The notes below the pieces were generated by a model that was not told the origin of the DNA, ran no database searches, and saw only the letters and a list, made by a program, of their open reading frames with translations. The position numbers and the translations under genes were made by a program. A DNA stretch of 64,000 nt from Achromobacter insuavis (GTDB taxonomy: Bacteria > Pseudomonadota > Gammaproteobacteria > Burkholderiales > Burkholderiaceae_B): positions 1-64,000 of the forward strand of contig NZ_CADIJR010000020.1 in assembly GCF_902859645.1 (NCBI RefSeq), in the 5' to 3' direction. Below, piece by piece: positions 44,420 to 54,318 of the stretch. Numbering within the stretch: the stretch's first letter is position 1; each line of letters opens with the position of its first letter.

Positions 44420-44457
44420 CGAAAACCCCAGGCGCCTCGCGGCGGCCTGGGGTTTTT
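44420..44457. terminator. Strong intrinsic terminator between phoU and phospholipase C
   Basis: AACCCCAGGC / GCCTGGGGTT stem preceded by A-run and followed by seven T residues, 36 bp past the phoU stop. It is symmetric, so it can also end the minus-strand phospholipase transcript (stop at 44497). Confidence 0.9.
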
Positions 44458-44496
44458 TTCTTGTCCGGCGCGGGCATCGGCCGGGGAGGATGTGTT

Positions 44497-46449
44497 CTAC
44501 AAGGGCAGGTCGGCGCCCTGGCACAGGCGCGGGTCCGGCACGCCGGACTTGCCTGGATTGATGCGCCCGGCCAGGCGGCGGCCGAACCGCGCCAGGCCCT
44601 GCGCGCTGACCTCCAGGTCGTACCAGCCCTCGCAGCCGGCGTACTTCAGTTCCAGCGCGCCGCCGGCCTGCACGTGCGCCATGGCGCGCCAGCCGTCGCC
44701 CATGCGCGATTCGATGTGGACCGCCTGGTGCGTGTCGCCGTGGTTGATGAGGCGCAGGCGCAGTCCCGAGGTCACCGGCACCAGTTGCGTTTCCAGCAGG
44801 CCGGCATCGCCGCGGTCGCCGCGGAAGTGGCGATGGAAGCCGTCCGGGCCCAGCAGCCACAGGTCGTAGGCGCCGTCGGCATCCAGGCGCCAGCCGTCGT
44901 CCAGCCGCGCGCCCGCGCCCACGGTGTAGCGGCGCGGCGCGTGCGCCAGCGCCCGGCGGTCGTAGACGTGCAGCACGGCGCCGACGCTGCCGGCGTTGCG
45001 GAAGGTCAGGCGGTAGTGCTCGCCGTCGGCGGTCATGCGGCCGACCGCCTCCAGCGCGTAGGGCAGGGCGCAGGCGTGGCGCACGCTGTCGGCGTGCTGC
45101 AGGGCGCGGTCGCCGGCGAAATCGAAGGCCGAGGTCAGGTCGCCGGCCACGGCGCGGCGCCAGGCGCTGATGTTGGGTTCGGCCACGCCGAAGCGGGCTT
45201 CGAGGAAGCGGATCACCGAGGTGTGGTCGAACACCTGCGAGTTGACCCAGCCGCCGCGGCTCCAGGGCGACACCACCAGCATCGGCACGCGCGGGCCCAT
45301 GCCGAAGCCGCGGCCGTGCAGGGCGGGCGGGTCGTCCGGGGTGGCGGCGCTGGGGCCGTGGCGGGTGTCGTGGTATTCGCCGTCCAGCTCGATGGTGGAC
45401 AGGCCGCCCGAGCGGCCGTCGGGCGCGCGAGCCGGCGGGGCGGGGGGCGGCATGTGGTCGAAGAAGCAGTCGTTCTCGTCATAGGTGACGAAGAACACAC
45501 AGCCGTTCCAGACCTCGGGATTGCGCGTCAGGATCTCGAGCACGCGTTCGGTGTAGGCGCCGCCCTGGCGCGGCGACGAGACCTCGGGGTGCTCGGAATC
45601 GGCGGCCGGGGCGATGATCCACGACACCTGCGGCAGCGTGCCTTGCTCGACGTCGCGGGCCAGGTCGTCCAGGGTATGGGTCGACAGGGCCCGGTCGCGC
45701 AGCGGCGCCTCGGCGGCCGTGGCGGCGTGCTGGCGGCGGTACTGCCGGAAGCCCGCCAGCGGGTTGTCGTGGAAGTTGTCCGCCATGTCCTGGTAGATGC
45801 GCCAGTCGATGCCGGCGGCCTGCAGCCGTTCCGGGTAGGTGGTCCAGCCGTAGCCCTGGTCGGCCGGGCCGAGACGGTCGAAGGTGTTGACCAGGGCCGG
45901 GCCGCCGGCGCGTCCCTGGGGATCGTTGCTGCCGGTCCACAGGAACAGGCGGTTCGGATTGGTGCCGGCCTGGATCGAACAGTGGTAGGCGTCGCACAGC
46001 GTGAAGGCGTTGGCCAGCGCCGTCTGGAACGGCACCTCGGCGGGGCGATAGGCGCCCAGGCCGAGGCGGCTCTTGGCCGCCAGCCATTGGTCCATGCGGC
46101 CGTCGTTCCAGGCGCGCTGGGCGTCATCCCAGGTGTGCGGGGTGATGTAGCCGACCGGCGTGTCGCTGGCGTACTCGGCCTGCAGCGCATAGGGACGCAG
46201 CCGCTGGGCGCCGTCGGCCTGGGTCAGCACGTCGCCGGCCGGCGTCGGCGCCGGATGCGGATCGGCAAAGCCGCGCACGCCCGGCAGGGCGCCGAAATAA
46301 TGGTCGAAGGAACGGTTCTCCTGCATCAGGATGACGACGTGCCGCACGTCGTTGAGCGTGCCGGTCTTGCGGTCGGGGGCGACCGCCAGCGCGCGCTGGA
46401 TGGCCCGGGGCAGGTCGGAGGAAGCGGCGGAACTCGGTTCTTCTTTCAT
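44497..46449 (-). CDS. Phosphocholine-specific phospholipase C family protein, no Tat signal visible
   Basis: 650 aa. The phosphoesterase (PLC/acid-phosphatase) domain starts at HVVILMQENRSFDHYFGALP and contains PFQTALANAFTLCDAYHCSI, WTGSNDP, VSWIIAPAADSEHPEVSSP and the C-terminal C2-like repeats (DUF756 type, from about residue 440). Family members carry an N-terminal twin-Arg export signal; this one begins MKEEPSSAASSDLPRAIQRA, which aligns just after that signal, so the signal is absent. The gene sits opposite phoU, a sensible place for a phosphate-scavenging enzyme. Confidence 0.87.
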   Translation of the reverse strand: MKEEPSSAASSDLPRAIQRALAVAPDRKTGTLNDVRHVVILMQENRSFDHYFGALPGVRGFADPHPAPTPAGDVLTQADGAQRLRPYALQAEYASDTPVGYITPHTWDDAQRAWNDGRMDQWLAAKSRLGLGAYRPAEVPFQTALANAFTLCDAYHCSIQAGTNPNRLFLWTGSNDPQGRAGGPALVNTFDRLGPADQGYGWTTYPERLQAAGIDWRIYQDMADNFHDNPLAGFRQYRRQHAATAAEAPLRDRALSTHTLDDLARDVEQGTLPQVSWIIAPAADSEHPEVSSPRQGGAYTERVLEILTRNPEVWNGCVFFVTYDENDCFFDHMPPPAPPARAPDGRSGGLSTIELDGEYHDTRHGPSAATPDDPPALHGRGFGMGPRVPMLVVSPWSRGGWVNSQVFDHTSVIRFLEARFGVAEPNISAWRRAVAGDLTSAFDFAGDRALQHADSVRHACALPYALEAVGRMTADGEHYRLTFRNAGSVGAVLHVYDRRALAHAPRRYTVGAGARLDDGWRLDADGAYDLWLLGPDGFHRHFRGDRGDAGLLETQLVPVTSGLRLRLINHGDTHQAVHIESRMGDGWRAMAHVQAGGALELKYAGCEGWYDLEVSAQGLARFGRRLAGRINPGKSGVPDPRLCQGADLPL

Positions 46450-46525
46450 GACGGCATTAGTACGGCCAGCAACAACGGAATCTTAAGGCAGGCGCCGGGG
46501 GCGGCTGGGCGCTCCGGCCAGAAGC

Positions 46526-46555
46526 GCGAAGCCCCTCGTGAACGAGGGGCTTCGC
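46526..46555. terminator. 13-bp perfect hairpin after yggX
   Basis: GCGAAGCCCCTCG-TGAA-CGAGGGGCTTCGC, 30 bp beyond the yggX stop on the minus strand. On that strand it is followed only by TTCT, so termination may rely on stem stability. It separates yggX from the downstream phospholipase gene. Confidence 0.7.
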
Positions 46556-46585
46556 AGGCGTGCCGCGCGGGGCGGCGCGGCGGGG

Positions 46586-46858
46586 TCAGGCCGAGGGCGG
46601 AACGTAGCCCTGGGCTTCGACGCTGCCGTCCTCGAACAGGAAGCGTTCCATCTGCTGCTGCAGGTACTTGCGGGCGCGGGCGTCGGCCAGGTTCAGGCGG
46701 TTTTCGTTGACCAGGCGGGTCTGCACCTGCTTCCACTCTTCCCAAGCTTCCTTGGAAATGCTCTGCCAGATGCGGGTGCCGAGTTCGCCGGGGTAGGGCG
46801 GAAAATCGAGCCCTTCGGCTTCACGCTTCAATTTCACACAGTTGATGGTACGGGCCAT
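46586..46858 (-). CDS. yggX: Fe(2+)-trafficking / oxidative-damage protection protein YggX
   Basis: 90 aa, exactly the family length. The conserved N-terminus ([20 protein letters not shown], with Cys7) and [36 protein letters not shown] and MERFLFED are all present. It protects Fe-S proteins from oxidative damage. It lies 117 bp downstream of argA on the same strand. Confidence 0.96.
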   Translation of the reverse strand: MARTINCVKLKREAEGLDFPPYPGELGTRIWQSISKEAWEEWKQVQTRLVNENRLNLADARARKYLQQQMERFLFEDGSVEAQGYVPPSA

Positions 46859-46975
46859 GGTTCGCTGCCGGAAAGAATGGGTAATGCGCCATTTTAGCGG
46901 GCTTGGCGCCGGAAGGTCGCCAAGCCCCTGCGGGCACTGCGGGTAGGCCCCGGGTCAGCCCGGGGCGGCGCCGCG

Positions 46976-48334
46976 TTACAGCTTCTTGATGAACACCAGG
47001 CTGTTGCGCGAGCGGTTGTAGTTGTTCTGCTTTTCGCGCGGCAGGTCGGCGATGCCGCCCTGCACGAAGCCGCGTTTCATGAACCAGTGCGAGGTGCGGG
47101 TGGTCAGCACGAACAGGCGCTTGGCGCCGCTGGCGCGGGCGCGCGATTCCATGTGGCGCAGCAGGATCTCGCCTTCGCCCGAGCCCTGCCATTCGGGGTG
47201 CACGATCAGGCAGGCCATCTCGGCCATGTGATCCTCGGGGAAGTTGTGCAGCGTGGCGCAGCCGTAGATCACGCCGTCGTGCTCGAGCACGGTGAAGTTC
47301 TCGACGTCGCGTTCGATCACGCTGCGCGGACGCGGCACCAGCGTGCCGTCGGCTTCCAGCGGCTCGATCAGGCTGAGGATGGCGCCGACGTCGTCGAGCG
47401 TGGCCGGGCGCAGGTCGTCCAGCGTGTCTTCCACCACCATGGTGCCGACGCCGTCGTGGGTGAAGATCTCCAGCAGCACGCTGCCGTCCAGCGCGAACGG
47501 CACCAGGTGGGCGCGGGCCACGCCGCGCTTGACCGCCAGCGACGCGTACTGCAGGTAGGCGCCGGTTTCCTCGTCGAGCACACCGGCGGTGAGCAGGGCG
47601 TCGGCATCGACCCGGGCCAGCTCGGTGTCGACCGAGCCGTCCTCGTTCAGCACGCCCTGGCCGCTGGACAGGAAGATCAGCTTTTCGGCGCGCAGCGCCA
47701 CGGCCACGCTGGTGGCCAGGTCTTCCATGGCCAGGTTGAAGGCGTCGCCGGTGGGCGAGAAGCCCAGCGGCGACAGCAGCACCACCGAGGAACCCTTCTC
47801 GATGGCGAACTTGAGCGCGTCGACGTCGATCTTGCGCACCTGGCCGGTGTGCTTGTAGTCCACCCCGTCGAGCACGCCGGTGGGGCGCGCGGTGACGAAG
47901 TTGCCCGAAATGACGCGGATGTGCGCGTGCGACATCGGCGTGTTGGGCAGGCCCTGGCTGAAGGCGGCCTCGATGTCCAGGCGGATCTCGCCGGCGGCTT
48001 CCTTGGCGCATTCCAGCGCGGCGGCGTCGGTGGGCGCCAGGCCGCGGTCGAATTGCTGGGTGAAGCCCTTCAGGCGCAGCTGTTCATTGACCTGGGGGCG
48101 CGAGCCGTGCACCAGCACCAGCCGGATGCCCAGCGACGACAGCAGCGACAAGTCCTGCACCAGCGTGTTCAGCGCCCCGGCCTGCACCAATTCACCGCCA
48201 AACGCCACCACGAAGGTCTTGCCTCGGAACGCGTGCACGTAGGGCGCCACGTCTCGGAACCATCGGACGAACTGGGCAGGGGCGAATTCGGGGGCTTCAA
48301 GGGCGGAGACGGTGTCTGGTTCCAGGTCGGGCAT
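46976..48334 (-). CDS. argA: N-acetylglutamate synthase
   Basis: 452 aa; first step of arginine synthesis. The N-terminal amino-acid-kinase domain (GKTFVVAFGGELVQAG; LVLVHGSRPQVNEQL) binds arginine, and the C-terminal GNAT domain (CLIVHPEWQGSGEGEILLRH) does acetyl transfer. ATG at 48334 (MPDLEPDTVSALE) was chosen; ribosome site weak. It is divergent from hrpA. With argF and argD at 11381-13560, this gives two separate arg loci in the window. Confidence 0.94.
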   Translation of the reverse strand: MPDLEPDTVSALEAPEFAPAQFVRWFRDVAPYVHAFRGKTFVVAFGGELVQAGALNTLVQDLSLLSSLGIRLVLVHGSRPQVNEQLRLKGFTQQFDRGLAPTDAAALECAKEAAGEIRLDIEAAFSQGLPNTPMSHAHIRVISGNFVTARPTGVLDGVDYKHTGQVRKIDVDALKFAIEKGSSVVLLSPLGFSPTGDAFNLAMEDLATSVAVALRAEKLIFLSSGQGVLNEDGSVDTELARVDADALLTAGVLDEETGAYLQYASLAVKRGVARAHLVPFALDGSVLLEIFTHDGVGTMVVEDTLDDLRPATLDDVGAILSLIEPLEADGTLVPRPRSVIERDVENFTVLEHDGVIYGCATLHNFPEDHMAEMACLIVHPEWQGSGEGEILLRHMESRARASGAKRLFVLTTRTSHWFMKRGFVQGGIADLPREKQNNYNRSRNSLVFIKKL

Positions 48335-48437
48335 GATGGGTGGGGGTGTTCCTGAGAGTGGCAACAACGCGGCGAGGGCCGCGTCAACGCGCCGTCACGG
48401 GACGGCGTGGCGAAATTATATGGCCGCGGGGCGTTTA

Positions 48438-48443
48438 TATAAT
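48438..48443 (+). promoter_or_regulatory. TATAAT -10 box, candidate hrpA promoter
   Basis: A perfect TATAAT lies 25 bp before the hrpA ATG within TTTATATAATAGG, in the short A+T-rich part of the argA/hrpA gap. The region 17 bp upstream (GAAATTATAT) gives only a poor -35. Confidence 0.5.
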
Positions 48444-48468
48444 AGGCAGCTAACCGGACAAATCGTAC

Positions 48469-51400
48469 ATGCCAGAATCCTCCCGCCCGCGGCCGCCCGT
48501 GCCGGCCGACGGGCCGACCCGTGCCCCCGGCAAGCCGCGCGCCGACGCCGCGGCCCCGGCGGCCCGCCAGGCGCCCCGCCCCGAGCGGCCCATTCCCGCC
48601 GTGACCTACCCCGAGGACCTGCCCGTCAGCGCGCGGCGCCAGGAAATCGCGCGCGCCATCGCCGGCCATCAGGTGGTCATCGTCAGCGGCGAGACCGGCT
48701 CGGGCAAGACCACCCAGCTGCCCAAGATCTGCCTGGAACTGGGCCGTGGCCGCCAGAAGATGATCGGCCACACCCAGCCGCGGCGGCTGGCCGCCACCTC
48801 GGTGGCCAAGCGCATCGCCGAGGAACTGAACACGCCGATGGGCGAGGTGGTGGGCTACCAGGTGCGCTTCAACGACCGCACCGGCCCCAATGCGTCGATC
48901 AAGCTGATGACCGACGGCATCTTGCTGGCCGAGTCGCAGCGCGATCCGCTGCTGCGCCGCTACGACACCATCATCATCGACGAGGCGCACGAACGCAGCC
49001 TCAACATCGACTTCCTGCTGGGCTATCTCAAGCAGCTGCTGCCGCGCCGGCCTGACCTGAAAGTCATCATCACCTCGGCCACCATCGACGCCGAGCGCTT
49101 CGCCCGCCATTTCGCCGCGTCCGAGGACAAGCCGGCGCCGGTGATCGAGGTCTCGGGCCGGCTGTACCCGGTCGAGGTGCGCTACCGCCCGGTGCGCGAG
49201 GAAGCCGAGGAAGCGGCCGCGCCGGCCAAGCCGGCCCGCGACCGCGAGCGCATGTCGGGCGACGAGGAGCGCGACCTGATCGACGCCATCGTCGACGCGG
49301 TCGACGAATGCGCCCGCCACGGCCCCGGCGACGTGCTGGTGTTCCTGCCGGGCGAGCGCGAGATCCGCGAATCGGCCGAGGCGCTGCGCAAGCGCCACCC
49401 GGCCGGCACCGAGGTGCTGCCGCTGTACGCGCGCCTGTCGCAGGCCGAGCAGGAACAGATCTTCCACCCGCGCGGCAACGCGCGCCGCATCGTGCTGGCC
49501 ACCAACGTGGCGGAAACCTCGCTGACGGTGCCCGGCATCCGCTTCGTGGTCGACAGCGGCCTGGCGCGCGTCAAGCGCTATTCCTGGCGCAACAAGGTCG
49601 AGCAGCTGCGCATCGAGCCGATCAGCCGCGCATCGGCCAACCAGCGCGCCGGCCGTTGCGGCCGGGTCGGCCCGGGCCTTTGCATCCGCCTCTACGACGA
49701 AGCCGACTTCAACGCCCGCGCCGCTTTCACCGACCCCGAGGTGCTGCGTTCCTCGCTGGCCTCGGTGATCCTGCGGATGAAGTCGCTCAAGCTGGACGAC
49801 ATCGAGCAGTTCCCGTTCGTCGAGGCCCCGCCCGGGCGCGCGGTGGCCGACGGCTACCACCTGCTGCAGGAGCTGGGCGCGATCGAGCTGGCCGCCGCCG
49901 ACGAGGGCGACGACGCCAGCCGCACCGGCGCCTCGTTCGTCCTGACCCAGACCGGCCACGAACTGGCCAAGCTGCCGGTGGACCCGCGCATCGGCCGCAT
50001 GATCCTGGCGGCGCGCGAGCACCAGTGCCTGGCCGAGATGCTGATCATCGCCTCGGCGCTGTCGGTGCAGGACGCGCGCGACCGGCCCATGCAGGAACGC
50101 GAGGCGGCCGAAGCCGCGCACGCCAAGTTCGCCGACGACAAGTCCGAATTCATTTCCTTCCTCAAACTGTGGCGCTGGTACGGCGAGCAGGTGCAGCACA
50201 AGGCCTCGCAGCGCAAGCTGGTGGGCCTGCTGCGGCAGAACTTCCTGTCGCCCATCCGGCTGCGCGAATGGCACGACGTCCACACCCAGCTGGCCGCCCT
50301 GGTGGGCGAGCAAGGCTGGCGCGTCAACCAGCTCGAGGCCACCTACGAACAGCTGCACATGGCGCTGCTATCGGGCCTGTTGGGCAACATCGGCTTCAAG
50401 AGCGACGAGGGCGGCCATTACCAGGGCGCCCGCGAGATCCGCTTCCACATCCATCCGGGCTCGCGCCTGGTGAAGAAGGCCGGGCGCTGGATCGTCGCCG
50501 CCGAGCTGGTCGAGACCACCCGGCTGTACGCGCGCTGCGTGGCGCGCATCGACCCGGTCTGGCTGGAAAAGGTCGGCGCCCACCTGATCCGCAAGAACTG
50601 GTCCGACCCGCGCTGGGAGAAGAAGGCCGGCCAGGTGGTGGCCAACGAACGCGCCACGCTCTACGGCCTGACCATCTACACCGGCCGCCGCATCCAGTAC
50701 GGCCGGGTCCATCCGCGCGAGGCGCGCGAGCTCTTCATCCGCCAGGCGCTGGTGCCGGGCGAGATCGACACGCGCCTGGCCTTCGTGGCCCACAACCGCA
50801 AGCTGATCGCCGGCATCGAGAAACTGGAGCACCAGACCCGCCGCCCCGACATCCTGGTCGACGACGAGCTGATCTACGCTTTCTACGACCGCCAGCTGCC
50901 AGCCGACATCTCGCAGACCGCGACCCTCGAAAAATGGGTCAACGGGCTCGACAAGGCCGCCGCCGCCAAGCTGCTGCTGACGCGCGACGAGCTGATGCGG
51001 CACGAGGCCGCCGGCGTCACCACCGACGTCTTTCCCAAGAAGGTCGAGTGGCAGGGCGTGTCGATGGCGCTGGACTACCACTTCGAGCCCGGTTCGCCGC
51101 GCGACGGCGTGACGCTGGCGGTGCCGCTGTTCGCCCTGAACCAGATCGATCCGGCGCGCTGCGAATGGCTGGTGCCCGGCATGCTCAAGGAAAAGGCGCA
51201 CCTGCTGCTCAAGTCGCTGCCGCAGAAGCTGCGCCGCCACTGCGTGCCGCTGCCCGACTACGCGGCCGGCTTCTACGACCGCTGGTTCGAGCGCCTGGGC
51301 GACCCCCAGACCGGCCTGGTGGACGCCCTGATCGCCGACATGTGGGATCAGGTGCAAGTGCGTCCGGCCGCCGCCGACTTCAAGCTCGAAACGCTGCCGG

Positions 51401-52407
51401 CGCACCTGTTCATGAACTTCCGCGTGGTTGACGAGCACGGCCGCATGCTGGCCGCCGGCCGCAACCTGGCGCAGCTGCGCGCCGAGTTCGGCAAGCAGGC
51501 CCAGGCCACCTTCCAGCAACTGGCCGCCAGCGACACCCAGGTGGCGCAGGCGCTGGCGCACGAGAACCTGACCGCCTGGACCTTCGGTCCGCTGCCGGAA
51601 ATCATGGAGATCAAGCGCCGCGGCCAGTCGGTCATCGGCTACCCGGCGCTGGTCGACCGTGGCGCGCATTGCGACCTGGACGTGTTCGACGACCCGGACG
51701 AGGCCCGCAAGGCGCACCGCGCCGGCCTGCTCAAGCTGTTCCGGCTGGGCCTGCGCGAGCAGGTCAAATTCCTGGAAAAGAACCTGGCCGACCTGACCAA
51801 GATCAGCATGCTCTACATGACGCTGGGCACGCAGGAGGAACTGCGCGACCAGATCATCGACTGCGCCCTGGGCCAGGCCTGCCTGGCCGAGCCCTGGCCG
51901 GTCAATGAACAGCAGTTCGAGGCGCGCCGGGCCGAGGGCAAGGGCCGGCTGGGCCTGCTGGCCCAGGAAGTGGCGCGCCTGGCGGGCGCCGTGCTGACCG
52001 AGTACGCGGCCCTGCAGCGCAAGCTGCCGCAGGCCAAGCCGCACGCCGCGGCCTACGCCGACCTGCAGCAGCAGCTGGGGGCGCTGATGCCCAAGTGGTT
52101 CATCCGCGATACGCCGTACGCCCAGCTGTCGCATTTCCCCCGCTACCTGAAGGCGGCGGTGGCGCGCATCGACAAGCTGCGCGCCGATCCGGGCCGCGAC
52201 GCCAAGCTGGTGGCCGAGATGGCGCCGCTCGTGACCCAGTACCAGCGCGCCCGCTCGGCCCTGAAGGGGGCGCCCGACCCCCGCCTGGACGAGTTCCGCT
52301 GGCTGCTGGAGGAGCTGCGGGTGGCCTTGTTCGCGCAGGAATTGCGCACGCCGATGCCGGTATCGGTCAAGCGGCTGATGAAAAGCTGGGAGTCCCTGCA
52401 GCGCTGA
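48469..52407 (+). CDS. hrpA: ATP-dependent RNA helicase HrpA
   Basis: 1312-aa DEAH-box helicase (E. coli HrpA is 1300). A basic Pro/Ala-rich N-terminal tail is followed by Walker A GETGSGKT (residues 74-81), the DEAH box (171-174), SAT (ITSATIDAERF) and motif VI QRAGRCGRVGPG. The HA2 and OB-fold domains and the long HrpA-specific C-terminal domain (DUF3418) follow. The insertion after residue 240 is charged. Roles in other bacteria include mRNA processing and freeing stalled ribosomes. Confidence 0.95.
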   Translation: MPESSRPRPPVPADGPTRAPGKPRADAAAPAARQAPRPERPIPAVTYPEDLPVSARRQEIARAIAGHQVVIVSGETGSGKTTQLPKICLELGRGRQKMIGHTQPRRLAATSVAKRIAEELNTPMGEVVGYQVRFNDRTGPNASIKLMTDGILLAESQRDPLLRRYDTIIIDEAHERSLNIDFLLGYLKQLLPRRPDLKVIITSATIDAERFARHFAASEDKPAPVIEVSGRLYPVEVRYRPVREEAEEAAAPAKPARDRERMSGDEERDLIDAIVDAVDECARHGPGDVLVFLPGEREIRESAEALRKRHPAGTEVLPLYARLSQAEQEQIFHPRGNARRIVLATNVAETSLTVPGIRFVVDSGLARVKRYSWRNKVEQLRIEPISRASANQRAGRCGRVGPGLCIRLYDEADFNARAAFTDPEVLRSSLASVILRMKSLKLDDIEQFPFVEAPPGRAVADGYHLLQELGAIELAAADEGDDASRTGASFVLTQTGHELAKLPVDPRIGRMILAAREHQCLAEMLIIASALSVQDARDRPMQEREAAEAAHAKFADDKSEFISFLKLWRWYGEQVQHKASQRKLVGLLRQNFLSPIRLREWHDVHTQLAALVGEQGWRVNQLEATYEQLHMALLSGLLGNIGFKSDEGGHYQGAREIRFHIHPGSRLVKKAGRWIVAAELVETTRLYARCVARIDPVWLEKVGAHLIRKNWSDPRWEKKAGQVVANERATLYGLTIYTGRRIQYGRVHPREARELFIRQALVPGEIDTRLAFVAHNRKLIAGIEKLEHQTRRPDILVDDELIYAFYDRQLPADISQTATLEKWVNGLDKAAAAKLLLTRDELMRHEAAGVTTDVFPKKVEWQGVSMALDYHFEPGSPRDGVTLAVPLFALNQIDPARCEWLVPGMLKEKAHLLLKSLPQKLRRHCVPLPDYAAGFYDRWFERLGDPQTGLVDALIADMWDQVQVRPAAADFKLETLPAHLFMNFRVVDEHGRMLAAGRNLAQLRAEFGKQAQATFQQLAASDTQVAQALAHENLTAWTFGPLPEIMEIKRRGQSVIGYPALVDRGAHCDLDVFDDPDEARKAHRAGLLKLFRLGLREQVKFLEKNLADLTKISMLYMTLGTQEELRDQIIDCALGQACLAEPWPVNEQQFEARRAEGKGRLGLLAQEVARLAGAVLTEYAALQRKLPQAKPHAAAYADLQQQLGALMPKWFIRDTPYAQLSHFPRYLKAAVARIDKLRADPGRDAKLVAEMAPLVTQYQRARSALKGAPDPRLDEFRWLLEELRVALFAQELRTPMPVSVKRLMKSWESLQR

Positions 52408-52576
52408 CGCGCGGGTCCGGGCGAGGCGGGCCGCGGCCGTCTCGCCCGAGGGATGCGGGGCGGCGCGAGCCGTCCCGTATTACACCCAGATTTCAGTCGT
52501 TTTCTGTTCAGTGACGCGTCATCTGGTTATGCTTCAATGCGCGGGCCTTCACCCCGCTCCCTGGAGCATTGCCGAC

Positions 52577-54310
52577 ATGTTCGAGCTCTTCAGCACCCGG
52601 ACGCGCCCGTCCTCGTCGTCCCGCTCCTCGCCCAACCGCTGGGACTGGGCGCTTCTTCCCTTGGTGCTGGTGGTGCTGGCCGCGATGGCCTACGGCGCCT
52701 CGCAGATGAGCCGCCCCTTTGCCGTCGGCGAAGAGTTGCCGATCTCGCTGGATCCGGTCTACCTGCCGTACTACCTGCTGCGCACCATTCTGCGGATGTT
52801 CACGGCGCTGGCCTTCTCGCTGCTGTTCAGCTTCATCTTCGCCGCCATCGCGGCCAAGTTCCGCACCGCCGAAAAAGCCATGATCCCGATGCTGGACATC
52901 CTCCAGTCGGTGCCCATCCTGGGTTTCCAGGCCATCGCCATCGCGCCCTTCATCGCGCTGTTTCCCGGCAATCTGCTGGGGGTCGAGTGCGCGGCGATCT
53001 TCGCCATCTTCACCTCGCAGGCCTGGAACATGGCGTTCAGCCTGTACCAGTCGATGCGCACCGTGCCGGCCGAACTGAACGAGGCCGCGCGCGTGTTCCG
53101 GCTGTCCGGCTGGCAGCGCTTCTGGCGCCTGGAACTGCCGTACGCCACCCCGGGCCTGCTGTGGAACATGATGATGTCCATGTCCGGCGGCTGGTTCTTC
53201 CTGGTGGCGGCCGAGGCCATCTCGGTGGCCGGGCAGGACATCAAGCTGCCCGGCATCGGCTCGTACATCGCGGTGGCCATCGACGCCGAGGACGGCCGCG
53301 CCATCGCCTGGGCCATCGGCGCCATGATGGCCGGCATCCTGCTCTACGACCAATTGTTCTTCCGGCCGCTGCTGGCCTGGGCCGACAAGTTCCGCTTCGA
53401 GGAATCGCAGGCCGACGTGGCGCAGCAGTCCTGGCTGCTGGACTGGACCCGCCGCAGCCGCTGGATGCAGGCGCTGTCCAATATGTTCTGGGCGCAGATG
53501 CGGCGCGCGCTGGGCTGGTTCAGCGTGTCGTACGACGGCACCTCGATCCGGGCCCGTGCCAAGGCGCCAGACCCGCGCTGGACCCGGGTCTGGGATGCGC
53601 TGTTGGCCGCCGGCGCGCTGCTGGCCACCTACAAGCTGGTCGTCTTCGTGCACGCGGAGGTGGGCTGGAGCGAAGTGCTGCACGTGATCGGCCTGGGCGG
53701 CATCACGCTGTTGCGGGTGATGGTGCTGATCGGGCTGGCGTCGCTGATCTGGGTGCCGATCGCGGTCTGGATCGGCCTGCGGCCCAAGTATTCGCAGCGG
53801 GTGCAGGCAGTGGCGCAGTTCCTGGCGGCATTCCCGGTCAACCTGCTGTTCCCGGCGGTGGTGTTCGTGATGGTGGCGTTGAAGCTCAGCCCCAACATCT
53901 GGCTCAGCCCGCTGATCATCTTCGGCACCCAGTGGTACATCCTCTTCAACGTGGTGGCCGGCGCCTCGACCATTCCGAACGAACTGCGCCTGGCCGCCAG
54001 CAACCTCGGCCTGAAGGGCTGGCTGCTGTGGCGCCGGGTCTACCTGCCGGCCGTCTTCCCCAGCTTCATCACCGGCGCCATCACGGCCAGCGGCGGCTCC
54101 TGGAACGCCAGCATCGTGGCCGAGTACGTGTCCTGGGGCAATACCTCGCTGATGGCCGATGGCCTGGGCAGCTACATCAAGCAGATGACCGAGCAGGGCG
54201 ATTTCCACCGCATCGCGCTCGGCATCGGCGTCATGAGCATTTTCGTCATGCTGTTGAACCGGTTTTTCTGGCGCAAACTGTATTTGCTGGCCGAAGACCG
54301 CGGCCGGTAG
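52577..54310 (+). CDS. Fused double-permease of a nitrate/sulfonate-type ABC importer
   Basis: 577 aa containing two permease domains in one chain. Two separate EAA loops are seen (ELNEAARVFRLSGWQRFWRL and ELRLAASNLGLKGWLLWRRV), each within a set of about six TM helices, joined by a charged linker around residues 280-350. The ATG at 52577 has GGAG 10 bp upstream; the longer frame was rejected. The ATPase gene follows in 8 bp. No substrate-binding protein gene is in the neighbourhood. Confidence 0.9.
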   Translation: MFELFSTRTRPSSSSRSSPNRWDWALLPLVLVVLAAMAYGASQMSRPFAVGEELPISLDPVYLPYYLLRTILRMFTALAFSLLFSFIFAAIAAKFRTAEKAMIPMLDILQSVPILGFQAIAIAPFIALFPGNLLGVECAAIFAIFTSQAWNMAFSLYQSMRTVPAELNEAARVFRLSGWQRFWRLELPYATPGLLWNMMMSMSGGWFFLVAAEAISVAGQDIKLPGIGSYIAVAIDAEDGRAIAWAIGAMMAGILLYDQLFFRPLLAWADKFRFEESQADVAQQSWLLDWTRRSRWMQALSNMFWAQMRRALGWFSVSYDGTSIRARAKAPDPRWTRVWDALLAAGALLATYKLVVFVHAEVGWSEVLHVIGLGGITLLRVMVLIGLASLIWVPIAVWIGLRPKYSQRVQAVAQFLAAFPVNLLFPAVVFVMVALKLSPNIWLSPLIIFGTQWYILFNVVAGASTIPNELRLAASNLGLKGWLLWRRVYLPAVFPSFITGAITASGGSWNASIVAEYVSWGNTSLMADGLGSYIKQMTEQGDFHRIALGIGVMSIFVMLLNRFFWRKLYLLAEDRGR

Positions 54311-54318
54311 GAGTCTTC

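Noticed and set aside
46446-46520. A hydrophobic stretch (KIPLLLAVLMPS) just upstream of the phospholipase start, as a possible missing signal peptide
   Set aside because: It is in a different frame, has no twin Arg and ends in a stop that overlaps the phospholipase ATG.
52420-52450. Terminator after hrpA (GGGCGAG/CTCGCCC dyad)
   Set aside because: No T-run and a long spacer; not distinguishable from background in such G+C-rich DNA.
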